Shown: positions 19,615-30,040, numbered from the stretch's first letter. The stretch: DNA of 64,000 nt from Pseudanabaena sp. Salubria-1 (GCA_023336205.1 JALQCR010000008.1:124001-188000), one strand, 5' to 3'. Program-made: numbers and translations. The notes: generated by a model not told the origin, from the letters alone.

Positions 19615-20886
19615 ATGTCCAAGGTCACTTTAATCCATCCCACAGGTAATCCTAATGCACGCAATGCCGCTTTTGCGATCTCTGAAGTTGGGTTGCTTGA
19701 CGCTGTTGTTACTACATTTTTCTATCAGCCCGATAGCATAGTCAAATCCTGGTGGGGAAAAGTAATTCAAACCATCACACCAAAGTTGATAGCCAAACTG
19801 GAAAAAGAATTGGGTCGCAGATCATGGGTTGTTCCTAAAGATTGCAAAATTTATGGTGATCCTTGGCGGGAAATCATGCGTACTTTTTGGGTTAAAACAA
19901 GACTGGGTAAAAGATTAGGTATTGACGATCAATTTTTGATTGACTGGGTAGTAGCATCCTGCGATCGCGATTTTGCAAATCATTACTTCCAGAATCATCA
20001 TTTACATAATATAAATGCTATTTATGCCTATGAAGACGTTGCAGCTGACTCATTTCTTGTTGCAAAAAAGCGCAATATTTATTGTTTTTATGACCTTCCG
20101 ATCGCTTTTCATCTCACAAGTCGCCGTATCCAGAACGAAGAAGCCAAGTTGTTTCCTGAGTTAGCAGACACGATGATGGCTGTGCAAGAACCTGAGTGGA
20201 AAATCGAGCGCAAGAACCGTGAAGTGGAACTTGCTGATCATATTTTTGTGGCTTCTTCATTTACTGAGTGCTCATTATTGGATATTGGTGTTCCCAGATC
20301 CAAAATAACAGTTATTCCCTATGGCGCACCAATTGAATATTTTCAGCCACACCCCAAGCAAGACAAGCTATTTCGAGTCATGTTTGCTGGACAAGTTGGA
20401 ACTCGAAAGGGAGTGCATTATTTACTTCAAGCATGGCAAGAGCTTAGTTTACCTGAGTCTGAATTGCTGCTAGTAGGGGTTAATCAAATGCCTAATGATT
20501 GGTTATCTAAATATCGCGATCGCGTACGGTTAACTGGTTCAGTCCCGCATAGCAGCTTAAACGCATATTACAGTAGTGCTAATGTGTTTGTATTCCCATC
20601 ATTAGTTGAGGGTTTTGGACTAGTTCTGCTTGAGGCAATGGCCTGTGGCATTCCGATTATCACAACTCCAAATACAGGAGGTCCCGATATTATCATTGAT
20701 GGAATTGAGGGCTTTATCATCCCGATTCGAGATGTTGAAGCTCTCAAAGTAAAAATTGCATGGTGCTATAGTCATCCTCAGGAACTAGCTAAAATGGGGA
20801 TCGCAGCTCGTAAAAAAGCTGAACAGTTGACATGGGAACGCTATCGCCAAAAACTAGCAATGATAATCAAGGAAAAACTTGAGTAA
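19615..20886 (+). CDS. Glycosyltransferase family 4
   Basis: A 423-residue GT4 enzyme. The donor half has FRVMFAGQVGTRKGVHYLLQAW and FPSLVEGFGLVLLEAMACGIPII (the E-x7-E region), followed by TPNTGGPDII. The N-terminal half is longer than usual and starts VTLIHPTGNPNARNAAFAI. It nearly touches the gmd gene, so the two are likely co-transcribed. Confidence 0.88.
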   Translation: MSKVTLIHPTGNPNARNAAFAISEVGLLDAVVTTFFYQPDSIVKSWWGKVIQTITPKLIAKLEKELGRRSWVVPKDCKIYGDPWREIMRTFWVKTRLGKRLGIDDQFLIDWVVASCDRDFANHYFQNHHLHNINAIYAYEDVAADSFLVAKKRNIYCFYDLPIAFHLTSRRIQNEEAKLFPELADTMMAVQEPEWKIERKNREVELADHIFVASSFTECSLLDIGVPRSKITVIPYGAPIEYFQPHPKQDKLFRVMFAGQVGTRKGVHYLLQAWQELSLPESELLLVGVNQMPNDWLSKYRDRVRLTGSVPHSSLNAYYSSANVFVFPSLVEGFGLVLLEAMACGIPIITTPNTGGPDIIIDGIEGFIIPIRDVEALKVKIAWCYSHPQELAKMGIAARKKAEQLTWERYRQKLAMIIKEKLE

Positions 20887-20890
20887 ACAA

Positions 20891-21862
20891 ATGCCAAAAA
20901 AAGCATTAATTTGCGGTATTTCTGGACAAGATGGAGCCTATCTGGCTCAGCTTCTATTGAATCATGGCTATGAAGTATATGGAACTTCCCGTGATGCTCA
21001 GATATCAACTTTAGCTAATTTGCAATACTTAGGAATACGCGATCGCATTAAATCGCTATCCATGTCTCTTACTGATTTTCGGAGCGTACTGCAGGTTTTA
21101 ACTCAAGTCCAACCTGACGAAGTATATAATTTGGCAGGTCAAAGTTCGGTAAGTTTATCCTTTGAACAGCCTGTTGAGACATTAGAAAGTATCGCCACGG
21201 GTACGCTTAATTTACTCGAATCAATTCGTTTTATTGGTAAGCCCATCAAGTTTTATAATGCTGGCTCTAGCGAATGCTTTGGTGATACTCGTGGACTACC
21301 CGCCGATGAGGAGACCCCATTTCGCCCTCGCAGTCCCTATGCTGTTGCTAAATCTACGGCTTTTTGGCAGGTTGCCAACTATCGTGAAGCATATAAGCTA
21401 TTTGCTTGCTCTGGCATCCTTTTTAACCATGAATCCCCTCTACGCCCCGATCGCTTTGTAACCCAAAAAATTATTGCCACAGCCTGCCGTATTGCCAACG
21501 GTCAAACCCAAAAACTCGTATTAGGTAACATTGATATTCAGCGAGATTGGGGATATGCTCCAGACTATGTGGAGGCTATGTACTTAATGCTTCAACAAGA
21601 GCAACCAGATGACTTTGTGATCGCCACAGGAAAGACAATCAGTTTGTCAGATTTTATTGCTGAGGCTTTTGGGATTTTGGAGCTAAATTGGCAAGAGCAT
21701 GTGATTTTTGAGCAATCTTTGTATCGCCCAACTGACATAACGATCAGCCGCGCTAACCCTAGCAAAGCTAATCAAAAGCTAGGGTGGTATGCCACTACAA
21801 GCGTGCAGCAAATTGTACAGATTATGGTTGAATCAATGCAAAGAAAACTCTCTTCCCAATAG
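20891..21862 (+). CDS. gmd: GDP-mannose 4,6-dehydratase
   Basis: This enzyme converts GDP-mannose to GDP-4-keto-6-deoxymannose, the precursor of fucose, rhamnose and perosamine-type sugars. It is a short-chain dehydrogenase with the NADP-binding motif GISGQDGAYLA, the GMD hallmark NLAGQSSVSLSFEQP, NAGSSECFG, the catalytic YAVAK, and FNHESPLR. Its length (323 residues) is normal. ATG 20891 is preferred; an upstream TTG at 20879 overlaps the previous gene. It supplies activated deoxy-sugar for the surrounding glycosyltransferases. Confidence 0.93.
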   Translation: MPKKALICGISGQDGAYLAQLLLNHGYEVYGTSRDAQISTLANLQYLGIRDRIKSLSMSLTDFRSVLQVLTQVQPDEVYNLAGQSSVSLSFEQPVETLESIATGTLNLLESIRFIGKPIKFYNAGSSECFGDTRGLPADEETPFRPRSPYAVAKSTAFWQVANYREAYKLFACSGILFNHESPLRPDRFVTQKIIATACRIANGQTQKLVLGNIDIQRDWGYAPDYVEAMYLMLQQEQPDDFVIATGKTISLSDFIAEAFGILELNWQEHVIFEQSLYRPTDITISRANPSKANQKLGWYATTSVQQIVQIMVESMQRKLSSQ

Positions 21863-21950
21863 TTCTGCGGCGGAGCCGCACACCTGTAAACAACTTGATG
21901 GTGAGAGGCTCTGCCGCGTCACAAAAAATTTGTTCTTTATTAAATGTAAG

Positions 21951-22344
21951 ATGCCTAGAACTCCTAAAATTCATGTTTGGCTACCTGATATCTTTCAATT
22001 CAAAGGAGGTATTCAGGTTTATTCTGCTTTTTTAATTCAGGCTCTAGAGCAAGTTTTACCAAATAGCGATCGCCATGTGTTTCTCAAGAATGATACTCAT
22101 GCAACCGCAGATATTAAGTTTGACGCACAGACTAAAGTCAGCTTTGCGGGGAGATGGGAATCGACTTTTTGGCATACGCCGATCTTTGCTGCTCAGGTTT
22201 TATTGGCTGCGATCATAGATCGCCCTGATTTAATTATTTGTGGTCATATAAATTTTTCACCACTTGCGGCAAAGATATTTAATCTATTAAAAATCCCATA
22301 TTGGGTAATTGTCTATGGCATCGATGCATGGAATATTGAAGATA
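21951..22344 (+). pseudogene. Glycosyltransferase family 4, 5' part, split by an IS630 element
   Basis: The N-terminal lobe of a GT4 enzyme: KIHVWLPDIFQFKGGIQVYSAFLIQAL, then LIICGHINFSPLAAKIF and VIVYGIDAW. The insertion falls at the TA at 22343-22344. Excising the element and one TA joins WNIED to KSKIHGLKSAQK in frame with the part resuming at 23405. The intact enzyme would have about 380 residues. A stop in the element truncates the current product before the donor-binding lobe. Confidence 0.88.
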
Positions 22345-23404
22345 CAGCAAATACCGATCAAACCCGCCACAAGTCTAATAAGCTAAAAGTATTATCAAGG
22401 AAAGATTACATATGGCAGCATATTCGCTAGATTTACGAAAAAAGATATTAAGTGCTTGGGAAAACAAAGAAAATACGCAGAGAGGCATAGCTAAACGATT
22501 TAAAGTAAGCTTGTCATTTGTTCGAGATTTTTTGCGTCGGTATCGAGAAACAAATGAAATAGCAGCAAAACCCCAAGGAGGAGATCGGCGGTCGAAAATC
22601 AAAGGCAAAGATGAAGAATTAGTAAAGACAATTGTTGAAGCGCAAAATGACATATATCTCAGAGAGATCAAAGAAAAACTACATGAAACAAAGACAATAG
22701 AAGTGAGCGTATCAGGATTGAGTCGTACGCTTAAGCGCTTAGAATTAGGGCGTAAAAAAAAACTTTAGTAGCCAGCGAACAAGCGACAGAAAGAGTGAAA
22801 AAATTGCGTTATGAGTTTCGTCGTTGGCTAGATACGATAGATGTCAAAAACCTTGTATTCATTGACGAGACAGGGCTAAATCTAGCGATGACGAGGCTTT
22901 ATGGTAGATGTCAAGGAGGATGTAGGGTATATGATGACCGTCCAGGTAACAAAGGTAGAAACATCACTTTAATTGGAGCCATGAGTGATGAAGGGTTGAT
23001 TGCTGCGATGACTTTTGCTGGTAGTCTCAACACCGCCAGTTTTTTGGTTTTCATTGAGAAAATACTATTGCCTCGGTTATGGGTTGGGGCAATTGTCGCT
23101 ATGGATAATTTGCCTGTACATTACGCTGCAATGGCTAAAACCCTAATTGAATCCGTTGGTGCTCAGGTTAAGTTCATCCCTCCCTATTCTCCTGATTTAT
23201 CGCCAATCGAGTTATGTTGGTCAAAATTAAAAGAGATTATTCGCTCGGCTAAAGCTCGCACAATTTCGGCTCTTGACGACGCAATTACTATGGCTATTAA
23301 TTCTATTACTGATGAAGATGCTCTTAATTGGTTTCATCATTGTGGGCTCTGCTTCGACCCTTTTAGTTAGCTCCTTTTGTGGCGGGTTTGATCGGTATTT
23401 GCTG
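22345..23404 (+). mobile_element. IS630-family insertion sequence (1060 bp)
   Basis: Perfect inverted repeats of about 28 bp begin CAGCAAATACCGATCAAACC at each end. A TA dinucleotide flanks each end (22343-22344 and 23405-23406), the target duplication typical of IS630/Tc1-mariner. It carries one transposase in two frames. Confidence 0.93.
22412..23370 (+). CDS. IS630 transposase, two frames joined at an A9 run
   Basis: The first frame (22412-22768, 118 aa) holds a helix-turn-helix domain: AAYSLDLRKKILSAWE, GIAKRFKVSLSFVRDFLRRY. The second frame (to 23370) holds the DDE catalytic core: FIDETGLN, AIVAMDNLPVHYA and YSPDLSPIELCWSKLK. Nine A residues at 22754-22762 are read CGT-AAA-AAA-AAA-CTT-TAG. 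A -1 shift there bypasses the stop and continues TLVASEQATERVKKLRYEF into the DDE domain, giving about 319 residues. This arrangement is known for IS630 members. Confidence 0.9.
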
Positions 23405-24152
23405 TAAATCTAAAATACATGGACTGAAATCCGCACAAAAGATTGTTTCAATCGGTGAATATACTCGCGATCGCATTGCCCGCGAACAAAATATATCGCC
23501 TGATCGAATTCCGCTTCTACCCGTAACTTTTGATGCTCGCCAATTTACTGTCAGCTCTAAACCTCAATATCTATTAGACCGTCATCAATTAAATCCTGAT
23601 CAGCCAATCATTTTAACAGTGACACGTTTGGCTAGTGGCGATCGCTACAAAGGCTATGACCAAATCATTCAAGCTCTACCAGCTATTCGCCGTCAGATTC
23701 CCAATATTTGCTATCTGCTGGTTGGCAAGGGTGATGATCGCGATCGCATCGAAGCGATGGTTGATGATCTGGATGTCAGAGATTGCGTAACTTTTGCGGG
23801 CTTTGTCCCAGATGATGAGCTAGCAGATTATTACAATCTCTGCGATCTATTTGCGATGCCTAGTAAGGGAGAGGGCTTTGGGATTGTTTATTTAGAAGCA
23901 TTAGCCTGTGGCAAACCGACAATTGGTGGCAATCAAGATGGCGCGATCGATGCCTTGTGCAATGGAGAGTTAGGCGTTTTAGTCAACCCTGACAGCATCG
24001 AAGAAATCGGAGAGACTATTGTCCAAATCCTGATGAACAAGCATTCTTTATCAATCTTGTATAAACCAGAGATGCTTAGACAAAAAGCGATCAAGAAATA
24101 CGGTTTTGAGCAGTTTAAGCAGAATCTTTCTTGCCTCTTCCAGAAACTCTAA
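23405..24152 (+). pseudogene. Glycosyltransferase family 4, 3' part after the IS630 element
   Basis: The C-terminal lobe of the gene starting at 21951: PIILTVTRLASGDRYKGYDQ, YLLVGKGDDRDRIEAM and the donor-site signature MPSKGEGFGIVYLEALACGKP. A frame that reads out of the element could start at 23379, giving a 257-residue lobe without the acceptor half, which is unlikely to be active. The stop lies at the edge of a bidirectional terminator. Confidence 0.88.
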
Positions 24153-24206
24153 AACAAAAAAAGACAAATCACTCGCTAAGCGAGTGATTTGTCTTTTTTT
24201 GTTTTA
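24150..24206. terminator. Bidirectional terminator between polysaccharide cluster and ispG
   Basis: Perfect 27-bp arms (24150-24176 and 24180-24206) with a TAA loop and a GC-TAA-GC tip, A-rich on the left and T-rich on the right. It contains the stop codons of both convergent genes. Confidence 0.92.
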
Positions 24207-25460
24207 AGGATCAACCCAGCGATCATCAGATTTGATCAATGCAATTAACTGCTCTACGCCTTCAGCTTCAGGTACGCGCTTGATTTCTTCCTTACCACGA
24301 TAGAGCGAGATTGTGCCAGGTGTTTTACCGACATAGCCATAGTCAGCATCTGCCATTTCCCCAGGTCCATTGACGATGCAACCCATGACCGCAATGTCCA
24401 GCCCAACTAAGTGGCTAGTGGCTTCGCGGACTTTATGCAAGACTTCTTCAAGATTAAATAGCGTCCGCCCACAGGATGGACAGGCGACATATTCCACCAT
24501 CGTTTTGCGGAGTCCGAGAGACTGCAAAATACTATAGCAAACAGGAATTTCTTTCTCAGGAGCTTCGGTGAGGGAAACGCGAATGGTATCCCCGATACCT
24601 TGGGCTAGTAAAGTGGCAATGCCTGCGGTGGACTTGATCCGACCATATTCGCCGTCGCCTGCCTCGGTTACACCTAAATGCAATGGATAGTCCATACCGA
24701 GTTGATCCATACGCTTAGCCATCAGTTGATAGGCGGCGATCATCACAGGCACACGGGAAGCCTTCATGGAAATAACGATATTTCTAAAGTCAAGATCCTC
24801 ACAAATCCGAATGAACTCGATCGCAGATTCGACCATACCCTGAGGCGTGTCCCCATAGGTAAACAGCATCCGCTCAGCGAGAGAACCATGATTTACGCCG
24901 ATTCGCATCGCTTTGCCCTGTTCCTTGAGAGACAAAACTAGAGGCTTGAGGGTGTCACGGACTTTTTCAGCGATTTCGTCAAATTCTGTTTGGGTGTATT
25001 CGGTGCGATTTGCTTTGGGTTTCTCGAATACATATAGCCCTGGGTTAATGCGGACTTTGTGGATATGCTTGGCGACTTCGAGGGCAATTTTCATGCCGTT
25101 GTGGTGGACATCGGCAACCAGTGGCACGTCCATATAGGTACGTTTGAGCTTTTGACGGATTTCCGAGAGGGCAGCGGCATGAGCCATGCTGGGCACAGTG
25201 ACGCGCATGATTTCGCAACCAATTTCATGCAAGCGGCGAATTCCTGCTACGGAGCCATCAATATCGAGGGTGTCTTCATTAATCATCGACTGCACCACAA
25301 CAGGTGCGCCACCGCCGATGGTGATATTGCCCACTTGCACAGGTCGAGTTTTGCGTCTGACAATTACACCAAGATTTTCGCTACCATCGATAATGGGTTC
25401 AGCTTTGGCGGCTTGTGTGCCATTTTGGATAATTTTCAGATTCTCAGAAACAGTCGTCAT
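24204..25460 (-). CDS. ispG: 4-hydroxy-3-methylbut-2-enyl-diphosphate synthase
   Basis: IspG (GcpE) performs the penultimate step of the methylerythritol-phosphate isoprenoid pathway. The N-terminal TIM barrel starts [24 protein letters not shown], and the barrel includes [15 protein letters not shown] and [13 protein letters not shown]. The C-terminal iron-sulfur domain shows [17 protein letters not shown] and [19 protein letters not shown], whose Cys residues bind a [4Fe-4S] cluster. The 418-residue length is typical of the cyanobacterial form, which uses ferredoxin. Confidence 0.96.
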   Translation of the reverse strand: MTTVSENLKIIQNGTQAAKAEPIIDGSENLGVIVRRKTRPVQVGNITIGGGAPVVVQSMINEDTLDIDGSVAGIRRLHEIGCEIMRVTVPSMAHAAALSEIRQKLKRTYMDVPLVADVHHNGMKIALEVAKHIHKVRINPGLYVFEKPKANRTEYTQTEFDEIAEKVRDTLKPLVLSLKEQGKAMRIGVNHGSLAERMLFTYGDTPQGMVESAIEFIRICEDLDFRNIVISMKASRVPVMIAAYQLMAKRMDQLGMDYPLHLGVTEAGDGEYGRIKSTAGIATLLAQGIGDTIRVSLTEAPEKEIPVCYSILQSLGLRKTMVEYVACPSCGRTLFNLEEVLHKVREATSHLVGLDIAVMGCIVNGPGEMADADYGYVGKTPGTISLYRGKEEIKRVPEAEGVEQLIALIKSDDRWVDP

Positions 25461-25528
25461 AAAACTTTTAGTGACATTCAGTTATTAGTTTATCTGAAGT
25501 GGGGAACAGTTTCACAACTCAGACCTTG

Positions 25529-26197
25529 CTAATTTGCATTAGTCCAGCGATCGGGAATCGCGTCTATATCCTCAACAAGAAAATTGTCATATACCCATAT
25601 TCGAGATTGATCGTATAAATCTCTAAGTATGGATTTGCGATCGCCTGATCTGTCCCACGGTAGTAGATCGGAATCCAATTCACAGAAGCCAACCCAAGAG
25701 TGATTCTGTTGCTGTAATTCTTCCGCCTTAACGAGAACTGCTGCCAACACAGCTAAATCGTAGGGTTTCAGTGATAAATCTAATGCACCGATCGCCACTT
25801 GACGCTCTAGCATTGGCTCTGAAAGTGGAAATACGTTGAGATAAGGGAGCTTTGCCAATTCGGTCAGCCGTTCTGAGACTTTGGTGAGTTCATTGGCAAC
25901 CAATCCGTCAAATTGATCAAATACACGAAAGGCAGCTTTTGCATCTTCAGGATTCACTTTGCCTTCAATTTTTGCCCATTTGAGAAAATTGCGTAAATCC
26001 GCAGATTGAGACCGTGGATTAAATCGACGAGGTACAGTTTCCCTTGCTTCTGTAAGACATATAGCAGGAACGTACAACCCGAACTCACCAGCCTGAGCGC
26101 GTGTGAGTAAATCGATAGCCTGTTGCTTTTGCAAATGGGCTGGAGCTATAACATCCACAACCCAATTTGTTTCCACTAATACTGCTTCTGGTTTCAC
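25529..26197 (-). CDS. PIN-domain-like protein, second gene of a pair
   Basis: A 222-residue protein whose start AVLVETNWVVDVIAP and later KPYDLAVLAAVL resemble the acidic strands of a PIN ribonuclease fold; a Glu occurs where Asp is more usual. A further acidic site may be FCELDSDLLPWD. It is longer than VapC toxins (about 130). The start overlaps the end of the upstream gene by four bases. The upstream protein looks like a PD-(D/E)XK nuclease, so the two may form a nuclease pair. No known system is matched with certainty. Confidence 0.65.
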   Translation of the reverse strand: MKPEAVLVETNWVVDVIAPAHLQKQQAIDLLTRAQAGEFGLYVPAICLTEARETVPRRFNPRSQSADLRNFLKWAKIEGKVNPEDAKAAFRVFDQFDGLVANELTKVSERLTELAKLPYLNVFPLSEPMLERQVAIGALDLSLKPYDLAVLAAVLVKAEELQQQNHSWVGFCELDSDLLPWDRSGDRKSILRDLYDQSRIWVYDNFLVEDIDAIPDRWTNAN

Positions 26198-26673
26198 TTG
26201 ACAGCCTTACCGTGCTTCGACCGAAATCCAGCAGCCCTCACCTCACCCCATTGCAGAAGGTTGATGACTGCACCACTTAATAATGTTTTTAAATCACTTG
26301 GAAGCTTATCTACATTAGATCTTAGTTTCAAGCTTTCAAGCCAATTTTGAACCTGCGATTCAAATTCTACAGCGCCTCCGTCTTGCCATTGACCGTCCGC
26401 AGGAGGGAGTAAAGATGCTGGAAGTTTTGCTTCACCTACAGTATAAATTGAAGCACCGTCATACTCTTCTAAAGTGTCTCGCAGAAGAATAACGCGATCG
26501 CCAGCTACAATCAGCCCAAGGGAGCAGCCAAAAGATGCCATTGATCGCTTGAGCTGATCGACAGAGCCACTCATATCTTTAAGCTTCACTTCTACGAGCA
26601 TCAAGTATTCGCCGTCAGGACTTTTGACAAATATATCTGGCTGGAGTGTTTGCATAATTGAGTTATATTGCAT
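26194..26673 (-). CDS. PD-(D/E)XK nuclease-like protein, first gene of a pair
   Basis: A 159-residue protein with PDIFVKSPDGEYLMLVEVKLKD near the N-terminus, which fits the PD...(E)xK active-site pattern of restriction-type nucleases. A helical region follows (VDQLKRSMASFGCSLGLIVAGDRVILL). ATG 26655 (MQTLQPDIF) is an alternative start. It is translationally coupled to the PIN-like gene. The pair stands alone, divergent from the creatininase gene. Confidence 0.6.
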   Translation of the reverse strand: MQYNSIMQTLQPDIFVKSPDGEYLMLVEVKLKDMSGSVDQLKRSMASFGCSLGLIVAGDRVILLRDTLEEYDGASIYTVGEAKLPASLLPPADGQWQDGGAVEFESQVQNWLESLKLRSNVDKLPSDLKTLLSGAVINLLQWGEVRAAGFRSKHGKAVK

Positions 26674-26801
26674 ACTAAAGCAATTATTACATAGACCACA
26701 CCTATTTAAAATTTCATGTAAATAAGTATTTTGCGACTAAATTTATCTTTAATCCAGCGACATTATTTGGGAAAGTATTTTAGGATAAATAATAAAGAAC
26801 C

Positions 26802-26840
26802 AGTTTTTTGTAGCGCGGCTTCGCCGCGCTACAAAAAACT
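26802..26840. repeat. Palindrome upstream of the creatininase-family gene
   Basis: Perfect 18-bp arms (26802-26819 and 26823-26840) with a TTC loop and a GC-TTC-GC tip. The outer sequence CAGTTTTTTGT is shared with the element at 58447-58490. Confidence 0.85.
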
Positions 26841-26864
26841 AAATCGTACAACCCTAAAGTCTTC

Positions 26865-27680
26865 ATGAGTTATTTCCCCAATCATCGATATTTCGCTTAC
26901 CTTACTTCTCAAGCGATCGCAGCAATGCCAAACAAGCAAAATGTGGTGATTATTCAACCAATGGGGGCGATCGAACAGCATGGCGCACATTTACCATTGA
27001 TCGTTGATGCGGCAATTAGTATTGGCGTGTTAGCAAGGGCTTTAGAGAAATTAGATCCTGCGATTCCTGCTTATGCTTTGCCACCTTTGTACTATGGTAA
27101 ATCCAATGAGCATAGTACTTTTGCAGGTACGATTACGATGCGATCGCAGACGATGCTAGCGGTGTTGACAGACATTGCTGAGAGTGTTTATCGTGCAGGA
27201 TTTCGGAAGTTAGCTTTGATGAATTCCCATGGTGGACAACCGCAAATTTTAGAAATAGTTGCCCGTGATCTCCATGAGAAATATCCTGATTTTGCCATAT
27301 TCCCTCTCTTTACTTGGCGCGTTCCCAACGTTGCCAAAGAACTTTTGACGGAAAAAGAATTAGAGTTTGGAATTCATGGTGGCGATGCCGAAACCAGCCT
27401 GATGTTGGCTCTCTTGCCTGAACAGGTACAGATGGATAAGGCAGTTACCGAATATCCCTATGGCTTGCCTGAGAATAGTTTGCTCAGCATGGAATCGGCA
27501 AATCCCTTTGCATGGGTGATGCGCGATTTGACACGCAGTGGTGTATTGGGTGATGCTAAGGCTGCGACTAGAGAAAAGGGTGACAAGATACTTGATTCTC
27601 TAGTTGATGGTTGGGTGCAATTGATCGAAGATATTTACAAATTTGAGCAACCTAAAGCATATGGCAATCATCTCCTCTAA
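26865..27680 (+). CDS. Creatininase family protein
   Basis: A 271-residue metal-dependent amidohydrolase. The metal-binding residues are visible in [17 protein letters not shown] (Glu, His, Asp), [10 protein letters not shown] (His) and [11 protein letters not shown] (Glu). In related proteins the fold hydrolyses cyclic or linear amides such as creatinine or formamides. The natural substrate here is unknown. It overlaps the start of ruvB by 20 bp, so the two are probably one transcript. Confidence 0.87.
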   Translation: MSYFPNHRYFAYLTSQAIAAMPNKQNVVIIQPMGAIEQHGAHLPLIVDAAISIGVLARALEKLDPAIPAYALPPLYYGKSNEHSTFAGTITMRSQTMLAVLTDIAESVYRAGFRKLALMNSHGGQPQILEIVARDLHEKYPDFAIFPLFTWRVPNVAKELLTEKELEFGIHGGDAETSLMLALLPEQVQMDKAVTEYPYGLPENSLLSMESANPFAWVMRDLTRSGVLGDAKAATREKGDKILDSLVDGWVQLIEDIYKFEQPKAYGNHLL

Positions 27681-28893
27681 ACCAAATCAAAATCCGAATC
27701 TAGAAGGCGATCGCCTGAATGATCAAACTGCTCAAAACTCTATACCAGTTACTGAACAAGCTGCCAGCAAAAAATCCACCTCCCGATCACCTAAAAAAGC
27801 ACCCAAAAAAGAGGTGACATCGCCAGAAATGCAACAGGCGTTAGATTTATTGCAAGCGGAAGCCACGCCAGAGGAGAAACTAGAAGATCAACTTGCCAAA
27901 GATGCTCCTGCTCAAGTTTCAGTTGATATTAATATTCGCCCCAAAAATCTCGCAGACTATATTGGACAAAAAGACTTAAAAGAACTCCTAAATATTGCGA
28001 TCGCGGCAGCAAAATCGCGATCTTCAGCCCTCGATCATTTGTTGTTATATGGCCCCCCAGGGTTAGGTAAAACTTCTCTGGCTCTAATCATTGCCCAAGA
28101 AATGGGTGTGCAATGCAAAATCACTTCGGCTCCCGCCCTTGAGCGTCCCCGTGATGTCGCTGGTTTACTAGTTTCTCTGCAACAGGGAGATATTCTCTTT
28201 ATCGATGAAATCCATCGCTTACCGAGTGTAACGGAAGAGATTCTCTATCCTGCAATGGAAGACTATCGACTTGATATTACAATTGGCAAAGGGCAAGGGG
28301 CAAGGATTCGCAGTGTTCAGTTAAATAAATTTACGCTGATCGGGGCGACTACGAGAATTGGATCGTTATCTTCACCATTGCGCGATCGCTTTGGTTTTGT
28401 GCAGCACTTCCGTTTCTATGAGCAGGACGAACTAACGCAGATTGTGTCCCGCAGCGCCAAGATTTTAGAAACTCCAATCCATGATGATGGCGCGATCGCG
28501 ATCGCCGCAAGATCACGCGGTACGCCTCGGATTGCCAATCGTCTCTTAAAGCGAGTGCGGGACTATGCCGAAGTTAAGGCAAAGGGCGAACAGATTACAG
28601 GTGCGATCGCAGAATCAGCACTGGAATTATTTAATGTCGATCCGAAAGGTTTGGACTGGATCGATCGCAAATTATTAACGGTGTTAATTGAGAACTTTAA
28701 TGGTGGCCCCGCAGGTTTGGATACATTAGCAGCAGCGACGGGTGAGGATGCTCACACGATTGAGGAAGTCTATGAGCCATATTTATTACAGATTGGCTAT
28801 ATCAATCGCACACCTCGCGGTCGGGTGGCTACGGCGGCGGCATGGAAGCATTTGGGTTATTCTGTGCAAACTGCGATCGCGGGTTTGTTGTAG
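27661..28893 (+). CDS. ruvB: Holliday junction helicase subunit RuvB
   Basis: RuvB is the AAA+ motor that drives branch migration with RuvA. Walker A is [11 protein letters not shown], Walker B is LFIDEIHRL, sensor 1 is LIGATTRIG and the arginine finger lies in LRDRFGFV. The C-terminal winged helix includes [16 protein letters not shown]. About 85 low-complexity residues precede the conserved [11 protein letters not shown] start, longer than in most RuvB. ATG 27661 is chosen; a TTG at 27643 would add six residues. Confidence 0.95.
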   Translation: MAIISSKPNQNPNLEGDRLNDQTAQNSIPVTEQAASKKSTSRSPKKAPKKEVTSPEMQQALDLLQAEATPEEKLEDQLAKDAPAQVSVDINIRPKNLADYIGQKDLKELLNIAIAAAKSRSSALDHLLLYGPPGLGKTSLALIIAQEMGVQCKITSAPALERPRDVAGLLVSLQQGDILFIDEIHRLPSVTEEILYPAMEDYRLDITIGKGQGARIRSVQLNKFTLIGATTRIGSLSSPLRDRFGFVQHFRFYEQDELTQIVSRSAKILETPIHDDGAIAIAARSRGTPRIANRLLKRVRDYAEVKAKGEQITGAIAESALELFNVDPKGLDWIDRKLLTVLIENFNGGPAGLDTLAAATGEDAHTIEEVYEPYLLQIGYINRTPRGRVATAAAWKHLGYSVQTAIAGLL

Positions 28894-28981
28894 TCTGCGA
28901 TCGGCTTTCTCAAAAATCAACCAAACAGAGATCAACCTTCAGCCTCTAATAGCGATCGCCCCTAATCCCAATCACAAAGCT

Positions 28982-29407
28982 CTAACCACATGACCAGTCA
29001 TCTATAGACAACTCTACAATTTGTCCAAAATCTGATTTGTTACGAGTGACTAAAGTTGCATTGTTTGTTAAGGCGATCGCGGCAATTTTGAGATCCATAT
29101 TTCCTAGACGGGGATAGACTTTGCGTAAGCGTTGATGTTCTAGGGCAGATGCACGGCTAAAAGGGATAATGACGATCGCTTGGTAATTGATTGCTAGTTG
29201 CTGTAATCCTTGATAGGCAAAGATTTGTTCGTCTAATGTTTTTGCCTTAGCTAAAAAAGCGAATCTTCCTCTAATTTGCTCTTCGTAGGTAATGACGGTG
29301 ACTGCAACTTCAGGATCTTCTATCTCTGCAAGTTTGGCTAAGATTCGCTTGCCTTCTTGTCCGTTGCGCTGAATGAGGCTGAGATGATCGGTGTCAAAAA
29401 TATACAT
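28982..29407 (-). CDS. PIN-domain toxin (VapC type)
   Basis: A 141-residue PIN ribonuclease: YIFDTDHLSLIQR holds the first Asp, TVITYEEQIRGR the Glu, and GNMDLKIAAIALTNNATLVTRNKSDF the later Asp pair. The length and pattern fit VapC toxins that cut tRNA or rRNA. It is preceded at 7 bp by a small coiled-coil gene on the same strand that should encode the antitoxin. Confidence 0.85.
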   Translation of the reverse strand: MYIFDTDHLSLIQRNGQEGKRILAKLAEIEDPEVAVTVITYEEQIRGRFAFLAKAKTLDEQIFAYQGLQQLAINYQAIVIIPFSRASALEHQRLRKVYPRLGNMDLKIAAIALTNNATLVTRNKSDFGQIVELSIDDWSCG

Positions 29408-29413
29408 GATGCT

Positions 29414-29626
29414 CTATTCAGCAGATTTGCGCCATTCTTGTCCGAGGCGATTGGCTTCGTCAAAGGTAGGATCGTTTTCAAAGCTACCTGCGACTTTTAA
29501 CCACCAAGGTGTTTTTTTCTGAACAAATACAGATAGCATCTGTCGCATTTGTGCGAGTTCTGTTTCTAATGCAGCGACTCTAGTTTCTAGATGTTGAGAT
29601 TTGTCTTCAAGCTGTTGAGAGAGCAT
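29414..29626 (-). CDS. Probable antitoxin of the VapC-type toxin
   Basis: A 70-residue protein with an N-terminal heptad-rich coiled coil (LEDKSQHLETRVAALETELAQMRQML) and a C-terminal tail (WWLKVAGSFENDPTFDEANRLGQEWR) of the kind that binds toxins. There is no obvious DNA-binding domain. Identification as antitoxin rests on size, the coiled coil and adjacency to the PIN gene. Confidence 0.65.
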   Translation of the reverse strand: MLSQQLEDKSQHLETRVAALETELAQMRQMLSVFVQKKTPWWLKVAGSFENDPTFDEANRLGQEWRKSAE

Positions 29627-29796
29627 AGAAGTTTTTGGTGAGCTAAGGTTATGCGGCTATTATAGCAAGATGCTTGCAATTGTAAATTTACGCGATCGCC
29701 TCTAATTCCCACGACAAAATCGCTGCGAATATTAACTAAAATGTTGTAGTGCTACAATTGATTGGTGATCGCTCAAATTACCCAGCGTAAACGATT

Positions 29797-30030
29797 ATGT
29801 TACAGACAATCCAAGGAATATATCGGAACGGTAAGATCGAGTTAGCGGAAATCCCTCAAGATATTACGGAGAGCCAAGTTTTTGTGACTTTCTTTAAGCC
29901 TCAGTCAGCCAGTCTCGCTAATCAGTTTATGTCGTTTGGGATGTTTTCAGGTTCTCAACAATCGACTGAAGCTGATTTTAGAGATGCTGAGTTTAATGGT
30001 GATATTGACGATGCTCTTGGTTGGGTTTAA
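29797..30030 (+). CDS. Probable antitoxin, partner of PIN toxin
   Basis: A 77-residue protein starting MLQTIQGIYRNGKIELAEIP, a pattern common in cyanobacterial antitoxins of PIN toxins (a short beta-rich N-terminus and an acidic tail, DADFRDAE-like). It is followed by a PIN-domain gene after 10 bp. Confidence 0.7.
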   Translation: MLQTIQGIYRNGKIELAEIPQDITESQVFVTFFKPQSASLANQFMSFGMFSGSQQSTEADFRDAEFNGDIDDALGWV

Positions 30031-30040
30031 TTCTAGCAAT

